DNA of 45,510 nucleotides. Source: Actinomycetes bacterium (lineage in GTDB: Bacteria; Actinomycetota; Acidimicrobiia; Acidimicrobiales; SZUA-35). The stretch lies in the NCBI GenBank assembly GCA_024276425.1, contig JAJRXF010000153.1:1-45510 (forward strand), read 5' to 3'. A program made the translations under genes and the position numbers. A model generated the notes under the pieces. It did not search any database, was not told where the DNA came from, and worked only from the letters and a program-made list of their open reading frames with translations. Positions 40,977 through 45,510 of this stretch are shown here, one piece after another (position 1 is the first letter of the stretch; every line of letters begins with the position of its first letter).

Positions 40977-41416
40977 CATCGATGTCACCGAGCACATCTA
41001 AGCGACATTGGCTGACTGCCAACGCCGCGACCCAACTGATCACAGCAGCAACAACTGTTGCTGACTCGCTCGGTGTCGAAGTCGTCATTCACGTTGCCGA
41101 TCCATCCGGCAACCCCATTGCCATGTTGCGAATGGATGGGGCACCCCTGTTTTCTGTCGAGGTCGCAGCCAAGAAGGCATGGACGGCTGCAGCCTCCCGC
41201 ACACCAACATCACTTCTACGCGAAGTGTTCAACGCCGATCCGACCTTGGTACACGCCCTTGCACCAAAGATTGAGAACCTGATGGCCGTCGGCGGAGCTG
41301 CACCAATTCTGCTCGACGGATCTGTGGTTGGTTCAATCGGTGTGTCTGGAGCAACCGAGGTACAAGATCAACAGATCGCCGACGCCGCCCTGAAGGTTTT
41401 GAACCTCGGCCAATAG
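40973..41416 (+). CDS. HbpS/GlcG-family (DUF336) protein
   Basis: A 147-residue protein. NAATQLITAATTVADSLGVE, then VIHVADPSGNPIAMLRMDGA and the C-terminal GSVVGSIGVSGATEVQDQQI are the typical GlcG/HbpS blocks (Gly-rich 'GaiGVSG' end). Family members bind haem or are carried beside catechol-degradation and glycolate genes, often of unknown role. It starts inside the regulator's stop codon (ATGA at 40973), so the two are translationally coupled. ATG 40982 is an alternative start. Coupling to a phenol regulator suggests a role in pathway stress or iron/haem handling. Confidence 0.85.
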   Translation: MTSMSPSTSKRHWLTANAATQLITAATTVADSLGVEVVIHVADPSGNPIAMLRMDGAPLFSVEVAAKKAWTAAASRTPTSLLREVFNADPTLVHALAPKIENLMAVGGAAPILLDGSVVGSIGVSGATEVQDQQIADAALKVLNLGQ

Positions 41417-41457
41417 GGTGCCCGGTTGACAGACTCGATGGCGGTCCTCGCCAGGAA

Positions 41458-41871
41458 TCATGCGCTGGCCATCACTAACACCGTTCCGGTAAACAGGGCC
41501 ACGGTTTTGCCGTCGGGGCGAATCACCGTGACGCGGTAAGTTCCCAGGGTCCGACCTCGCGACATCTCCGTTGCCGTCGCAACGAGCCGGTCACCGACCT
41601 GAGAGGGAGCGGTGAACACCATGTGGGTATCTATGGCGACCGCATCCTCGATATAGGCATTGCAAGCCAGAGAGAAGGCACAATCGGCTAGGGAAAAGAT
41701 GACTCCGCCATGTGGACCACCATGGAAGTTTGCTTGGTCGCTCCCTACCACGACAGCTACAGCGACCTCGGTGTCGCTGATTCGATCCAGAGAAAATCCT
41801 TGGGCTTCGGCATAGGGGTCGGCGCTAAAGCGTCTTCGGATGATTCGTTCGCGTTCGACGGTTTGGGTCAT
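41458..41871 (-). CDS. PaaI-like hotdog-fold thioesterase
   Basis: A 137-residue hotdog protein. NFHGGPHGGVIFSLADCAFS near residue 50 is the hotdog helix with the G-G-x-x-F/L-x-x-L-A-D-x-A pattern of PaaI-type thioesterases, and TLGTYRVTVIRPDGKTVALF is the final strand pair. It would hydrolyse an aryl- or acyl-CoA; PaaI acts in phenylacetate breakdown. It starts 8 bp after the stop of the TauD-type gene and converges on the HbpS-like gene with a 41-bp gap. Confidence 0.85.
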   Translation of the reverse strand: MTQTVERERIIRRRFSADPYAEAQGFSLDRISDTEVAVAVVVGSDQANFHGGPHGGVIFSLADCAFSLACNAYIEDAVAIDTHMVFTAPSQVGDRLVATATEMSRGRTLGTYRVTVIRPDGKTVALFTGTVLVMASA

Positions 41872-41879
41872 GGCGGATA

Positions 41880-42740
41880 CTACCCAGGGCCGCCACCGCG
41901 AACGGCCCCAATGGTTGTCCGATGCAACAGACGGTCGTGCCCGTCATACCCGCCGGTCGCTCGATGCAAGAGTGACCGGTTATCCCACATCACCAACATG
42001 TTGGGCTCCCATTGATGGGAGTACACAAACTCATCCCGAGTCTGCCACCGATACCAGGCCTCGAGAAGTTCCGCCGATTCCTCGGGATCACTGCCCTCGA
42101 TCCCAATCACATAGCCAAGGCAACCGAAAAGCCCGAGGCGACCAGTTTCATCATGCTCTTGGATAATCGGGTGGAGTTGGGTGTCCAGAGCCGCCTCCGA
42201 GGGCACGATGGTCATGCTTCGATCGCTTCGTTGATCGGCCTCACCATAAAGGCCGCTGGGGGCGTATCCCCCACGGGCGGAATGGATGGCCTTCCTGCCC
42301 TCAAGCCTCATCCGTAGTTCACTCGGCATCTGCTCAAGGGCTGCATGTTGATTGGCGAAATGGGTGTTGCCTCCATGGTCAGGGATGGTGATTCCAAAAA
42401 GGCAGGTACCCGAGGGGGGGAACGCTTGGAAGCTCCAGTCGGTGTGCCAATTCTCAGCAAACAGCGGAGCAGTCTCGTTGGCATCTCGGCGGATGGCGAT
42501 GATGTGATCCTGGCCCGGAATGGGCTTGAGGTAAGGGTCTTGGCCGAAGGGTCCGAAGTAACGCGTGAACTGGAGAAGGTCATCGTCGTCGAGATTCTGA
42601 TCAGGAAAGCAAAGAACGAGATGTTCCAGCCATAGTGATCGCAGGGCCGCCACCTCCTCTAAGGAAAGCGGAATCGATAAGTCCACCCCTCGCACGGTCG
42701 CCCCACAGGCCTGCCCAGATCGCTCTACCTCAAGACTCAT
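41880..42740 (-). CDS. TauD/TfdA-family Fe(II)/2-oxoglutarate dioxygenase
   Basis: A 286-residue dioxygenase. The Fe ligands are His and Asp in ENWHTDWSFQAFPP near residue 97 and His in MWDNRSLLHRATGGYDGHDR near residue 255. The C-terminal LHRTTIGA supplies the Arg for 2-oxoglutarate. The N-terminus GQACGATVRGVDLSIPLSLE is typical for the family. Members hydroxylate sulfonates, phenoxyacetates or other small acids. The substrate cannot be read from the sequence. It is followed by a thioesterase gene in the same operon, which makes an aromatic or alkyl acid substrate plausible. Confidence 0.9.
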   Translation of the reverse strand: MSLEVERSGQACGATVRGVDLSIPLSLEEVAALRSLWLEHLVLCFPDQNLDDDDLLQFTRYFGPFGQDPYLKPIPGQDHIIAIRRDANETAPLFAENWHTDWSFQAFPPSGTCLFGITIPDHGGNTHFANQHAALEQMPSELRMRLEGRKAIHSARGGYAPSGLYGEADQRSDRSMTIVPSEAALDTQLHPIIQEHDETGRLGLFGCLGYVIGIEGSDPEESAELLEAWYRWQTRDEFVYSHQWEPNMLVMWDNRSLLHRATGGYDGHDRLLHRTTIGAVRGGGPG

Positions 42741-42835
42741 GGCTCGATCCTAGAGCCCAGAGACAACCCCGGGCCCAGTGATCTTTGTCATTCACCCCCA
42801 TCGCGCAGCACTGTCGTCGCTAGCGTGGTGTATTG

Positions 42836-43192
42836 ATGTTCACCGCCATTGACCAACTCCAGTCCAAAGTCACGCGCCCTGGCTTTGGCGCTATCAACCG
42901 ATTGGCGATGCCTGCGGTCAAGGCTGGTCTGGGTACACCGCTTCTGGTTGGAGTCGGCCTCGTTGTGCTTGAGACCACCGGTCGGGTATCGGGCCAACCC
43001 CGCCAAGTTCCACTAGTCGGCGCCCGATTCGGCCGACATATCAAGGTCTCCACCCTACGGAGTAATTCGCAGTGGGCCAAGAACCTTGAAGCTCAGCCCG
43101 AGGTGGCGGTGTGGGTCGGCGGACACAAGCGTGAGGCTTCGTCTTCTGTTAAGTCCGGTCTCCTGAACGTCGCCAGTTTGACTTTGAGCTAG
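42836..43192 (+). CDS. F420-dependent nitroreductase (DDN)-fold protein
   Basis: A 118-residue protein of the deazaflavin-dependent nitroreductase family. LVVLETTGRVSGQPRQVPLV near residue 47 is the conserved 'TTGRkSG' strand-turn that contacts the cofactor, and NSQWAKNLEAQPEVAVWVGG is the second block, with Trp and Asn as in the family. The C-terminus (SGLLNVASLTLS) is a little short but complete. These proteins use F420 or, in some members, haem or other flavins. ATG 42836 or the TTG just before it (42833) is the start, with no Shine-Dalgarno. Confidence 0.8.
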   Translation: MFTAIDQLQSKVTRPGFGAINRLAMPAVKAGLGTPLLVGVGLVVLETTGRVSGQPRQVPLVGARFGRHIKVSTLRSNSQWAKNLEAQPEVAVWVGGHKREASSSVKSGLLNVASLTLS

Positions 43193-43257
43193 CTAGAACT
43201 CTGCAATGGCCGATTCCAGCGCAAGACCCCCTCCAAGGGGCCTCCAACCACCGGGAG

Positions 43258-44127
43258 TCAGCCCGTAAATCGGCGGAGAATAAGCCCTCCCAACAATACG
43301 ACCACAATCGTCGCACCGGTCAGGATCAACATCGGGACTGAAAGCGGTTCGCTGCTCGAATCGGCCTCCCCAGGTCCGACATCGGACTGCTCCGGGCGAA
43401 CATCGGAAACACCTTCGGGTTCTGGTTGGGCAACCCCAGACCCGGGGCTGGGGTTGAGAAGATCTCCCAGTGCCTGAGCCATCGTGTCGCGATCGGACGG
43501 GTCCCGTTCCGTCGCCTCTATCGCCAGATCGACAAGACGACCGGCCAGATAGCCCCGTGTCGCCGCAGCCGAAGGGGTGCGCCCATAGACCGTTTCAAAC
43601 GTTGCAGTGAAATTGCGCTCATCCAGAAGCTCATCAATGTCGCTGCTACCAACAACGAAGGAATCTGGTGTCACAATGTTGACGAGGTCATCGGAGTCGG
43701 AGACCCCAATAAGAAAGCTCCCCGTTGTGCTGACCGTTTGCACCATTTCCAGAACGAAATCCGATTCACCTTCCACCACCACGATCGGTGGGAAGCTACT
43801 ACCAACATCGGGGAAGGCTCCCGTACCCGAGTCGGTGGCGACAAGGATCACGACGTCCATCGCTCCCAAGTGATCGCCACCTTCTACCCCAGCTGGATGA
43901 CTGACATCGGGAGACTGGTCCACGGCCAACTGGAATCCGTCTCGATAGGCGTCGGCGTCCACTTGGGCCGACTGGATCAATAGTTGTACCCGAAACTCAT
44001 CTGCACCGGCTGGGCTTGGCGCCAGGGTGACCAACCCGACCAGCATCACCGCCGCCACCAACCCCGAGCCTAACCACCAAGGCGTGAGCCACACCGAACG
44101 TCGCTGGCGCAAAGGGTCCATGACCAC
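43258..44127 (-). CDS. membrane-anchored solute-binding-like protein
   Basis: A 289-residue exported protein. After a basic N-terminus (DPLRQRRSVWLTPWW) comes a hydrophobic signal (LVAAVMLVGLVTLAPSPAGA). The domain from VQLLIQSAQVDADAYRDGFQ resembles the first half of type-1 periplasmic binding proteins (ligand-binding Rossmann-like lobes). TFETVYGRTPSAAATRGYLA recalls their 'f..yG..p...a..gY.a' helix. A polar linker of about 40 residues and a C-terminal membrane helix (LILTGATIVVVLLGGLIL) with a basic end anchor it. Binding-protein domains of this kind are normally over 330 residues, so this one is reduced. The ligand is unknown. Confidence 0.65.
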   Translation of the reverse strand: MVMDPLRQRRSVWLTPWWLGSGLVAAVMLVGLVTLAPSPAGADEFRVQLLIQSAQVDADAYRDGFQLAVDQSPDVSHPAGVEGGDHLGAMDVVILVATDSGTGAFPDVGSSFPPIVVVEGESDFVLEMVQTVSTTGSFLIGVSDSDDLVNIVTPDSFVVGSSDIDELLDERNFTATFETVYGRTPSAAATRGYLAGRLVDLAIEATERDPSDRDTMAQALGDLLNPSPGSGVAQPEPEGVSDVRPEQSDVGPGEADSSSEPLSVPMLILTGATIVVVLLGGLILRRFTG

Positions 44128-44213
44128 TCAACCCTATCAGACCGGCCATCACCTCTACCTTCGAGCCGAGTCTCGTGTGGTTACAACCCAGTTGCCGCGC
44201 AGCGAGGCCAGCC

Positions 44214-45510
44214 CTAGCTCGTACAAGAACCGGTCCCGGAGTCCAGAATATTGTTGTCCACATCAATGAACTGCCAGCTGTATCCGGTTGGGGTGAGGTC
44301 TAGGGCGAGCACTCCAAAGGCATCGGTAACCAAGGATTCGGAGTAGGGCAACACGTCTGCTACCGCGGGGGTTCGAAGGGGTACCCCTCCCGTGCCAACC
44401 GTGATTTGACGGAAGCCGTTGGGATCGGCGACGCCGTCCGGATTCAACGTGGCCAGGCGCTCGTAGTGGTGCCCATGTCCCGAGACCAACAGATCAAGTC
44501 CTCTTCGACTTAGTAGGCGCATCATGGAGTCCAGATTGTCTTGTGAAGCATATGGCCCCCAGGAGGACCAGCGGGGTTCATGGATCACCGCTGCCAGGCA
44601 GGAATTCTTCGGAACGGTTGCCAACAACTGGTTGATCCATCGGTATTGGGGACTCCCTCGACCGCAGCCACCAACCTTGGAACAGTTGCTGTTAAGAAAC
44701 AGCACGTTCCACTCGCCGACTTGTTGGGAGTAATAGCCTTGATCCGGGTTGCCCGCAGCCGCACCAAAATAGCCGAAGTAGCCCGCAGCGTTAGGAGTAC
44801 GGTAGTCATGATTCCCTGGCACCGGATTGAAGCGGCCCTTGTGGCGCCCCAGGCTGGGCCCAGAACAATCCCGGTACTCAGCCGCCGTGCCGTCGGGGTA
44901 GGCATAGTCGCCGGTGCCCCAGATTGGCCCCGAAATGCGATCTAGTAAGGCGCCAACCTCCGCGGCCCGGTTGCGGCCCGAGCACTGGGCCAGATCGCCA
45001 ACGACCAAGGCATCGGCCGATGTTATGGGTGGTGGGTTTTGGGGGGCTTGGCAACGAGTGCGAGCAGACTTGACATTCCCAACCTTGGCTGCAACGTAAT
45101 ACACAATCCTGCCCCGCGGCGTAGTGTCAGTAAACGTCGTACCAGGAGTCGCCCCCCGCCAATACTGACGCGAGTTGTCCACGGTGCGATAGACCACGTA
45201 CTTCTCCGCCTGAGCCACCGACGGCCACGTAACCGTAATGGTGTTCCCATTTGTCACCTGGGTACAACTCAACGGTGCGATGGGCCCGGCCGGAGGGTTT
45301 TGGGCCCCTTGGCATTGGGTCCGAGCAGACTTGACATTCCCAACCTTGGCCGCAACGTAATACACAATCGTGCCCCGCCGCGTAGTGTCAGTAAACGTCG
45401 TACCAGGAGTCGCCCCCCGCCAATACTGACGCGAGTTGTCCACGGTGCGATAGACCACGTACTTCTCCGCCTGAGCCACCGACGGCCACGTAACCGTAAT
45501 GGTGTTCCCA
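44214..45510 (-). CDS. secreted metallophosphoesterase with N-terminal β-repeats, 5' truncated
   Basis: The frame runs past the right edge of the window, so the N-terminus is missing. Two fibronectin-type-III-like repeats (each about 87 residues, with KYVVYRTVDNSRQYWRGATP) precede a calcineurin-like phosphoesterase domain. Its motifs are ALVVGDLAQCSG, IWGTGDYAYPDGTAAEY, FNPVPGNHDYRTP, LFLNSNCSKVGGCGRGSP, LAAVIHEPRWSS and LVSGHGHHYERLA, then FRQITVGTGG. This is the PhoD/purple-acid-phosphatase-like secreted class. Two usual motifs are altered (GHDHxYER is GHGHHYER, HHPR is HEPR), so metal binding may be changed. The DNA of the two repeats is almost identical over 189 bp. Confidence 0.85.
   Translation of the reverse strand, partial: GNTITVTWPSVAQAEKYVVYRTVDNSRQYWRGATPGTTFTDTTRRGTIVYYVAAKVGNVKSARTQCQGAQNPPAGPIAPLSCTQVTNGNTITVTWPSVAQAEKYVVYRTVDNSRQYWRGATPGTTFTDTTPRGRIVYYVAAKVGNVKSARTRCQAPQNPPPITSADALVVGDLAQCSGRNRAAEVGALLDRISGPIWGTGDYAYPDGTAAEYRDCSGPSLGRHKGRFNPVPGNHDYRTPNAAGYFGYFGAAAGNPDQGYYSQQVGEWNVLFLNSNCSKVGGCGRGSPQYRWINQLLATVPKNSCLAAVIHEPRWSSWGPYASQDNLDSMMRLLSRRGLDLLVSGHGHHYERLATLNPDGVADPNGFRQITVGTGGVPLRTPAVADVLPYSESLVTDAFGVLALDLTPTGYSWQFIDVDNNILDSGTGSCTS
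45061..45510. repeat. near-identical 261-bp-period intragenic duplication
   Basis: 45061-45249 and 45322-45510 differ at only three positions by my count (a shift of 261 bp), two of which change the protein. The region codes for the repeat domain of the metallophosphoesterase. Since the second copy reaches the window edge, further copies may lie outside. Confidence 0.85.

Noticed and set aside
44378-44387. GGGGTACCCC as a third CsoR-like site
   Set aside because: It lies inside a coding sequence, has no spacer and does not match the other two sites beyond the GGTACC core.

Overview
The window reads as a chromosomal contig of a high-GC Gram-positive, most likely an actinobacterium of the Acidimicrobiia type. 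This is inference from several signs: lipoproteins with an actinobacterial lipobox (…AAAC followed by a Gly/Ser/Thr-rich linker), an MftD-like flavoprotein, a deazaflavin-type nitroreductase fold, frequent GTG and TTG starts, and tightly packed ATGA-overlapping genes. No rRNA, tRNA, CRISPR array, insertion sequence or phage gene was recognised.

Layout. 1-1051: end of a zinc-metallopeptidase-like gene and a small SHOCT membrane protein. 1171-3394: tryptophan 2,3-dioxygenase (kynA) divergent from an internally deleted kynurenine-formamidase-like cyclase and a VOC protein, plus a convergent second VOC protein. 3406-10264 (all minus): a metallophosphoesterase, an ABC-2 export system (two permeases and an ATPase), a threonine/serine dehydratase, a small protein, a methyltransferase and an AhpD/carboxymuconolactone-decarboxylase-fold protein. 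The last has an in-frame TGA at the second position of its CxxC motif, followed by a bacterial SECIS-like hairpin: a probable selenoprotein. 10383-12091: two membrane proteins, a small His-rich DUF2933-like protein and two CsoR-type copper/nickel operator-like palindromes. 12152-18007: a complete Opp/Dpp/Nik-type ABC importer, unusually split into convergent halves. 18144-23405: a Cys-rich helical protein, a dienelactone hydrolase, a decayed stretch, a GHKL (MutL/Hsp90/MORC-like) ATPase and a lipoprotein amidohydrolase. 23480-28339: a serpin lipoprotein, an orphan MftD-like enzyme, a CopZ-type Zn/[2Fe-2S] protein, a TerC-family membrane protein and two copies of a 40-bp palindrome.

28322-41416 is the metabolic core: a full meta-cleavage phenol pathway on the minus strand. 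In transcription order it is dmpK-L-M-N-O-P (multicomponent phenol hydroxylase), dmpQ, dmpB (catechol 2,3-dioxygenase), dmpC, dmpE, dmpH, dmpI, dmpF, dmpG. It would take phenol through catechol and 2-hydroxymuconic semialdehyde, via the oxalocrotonate branch, to pyruvate and acetyl-CoA. The hydrolase of the alternative branch (dmpD) is absent. A divergent GntR/FadR-type regulator, translationally coupled to an HbpS/GlcG-like protein, sits upstream, in place of the sigma54 DmpR-type activator known from pseudomonads.

41458-45510: a hotdog thioesterase, a TauD-type dioxygenase, a nitroreductase-fold protein, a membrane-anchored solute-binding-like protein, and the C-terminal part of a secreted metallophosphoesterase whose upstream repeats are almost identical at the DNA level and run off the window.

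The most interesting signals are the candidate selenoprotein with its SECIS-like hairpin, the complete phenol operon with unusual regulation, the paired CsoR-like operators, the internally deleted cyclase beside kynA, and the GHKL ATPase beside gene remnants.
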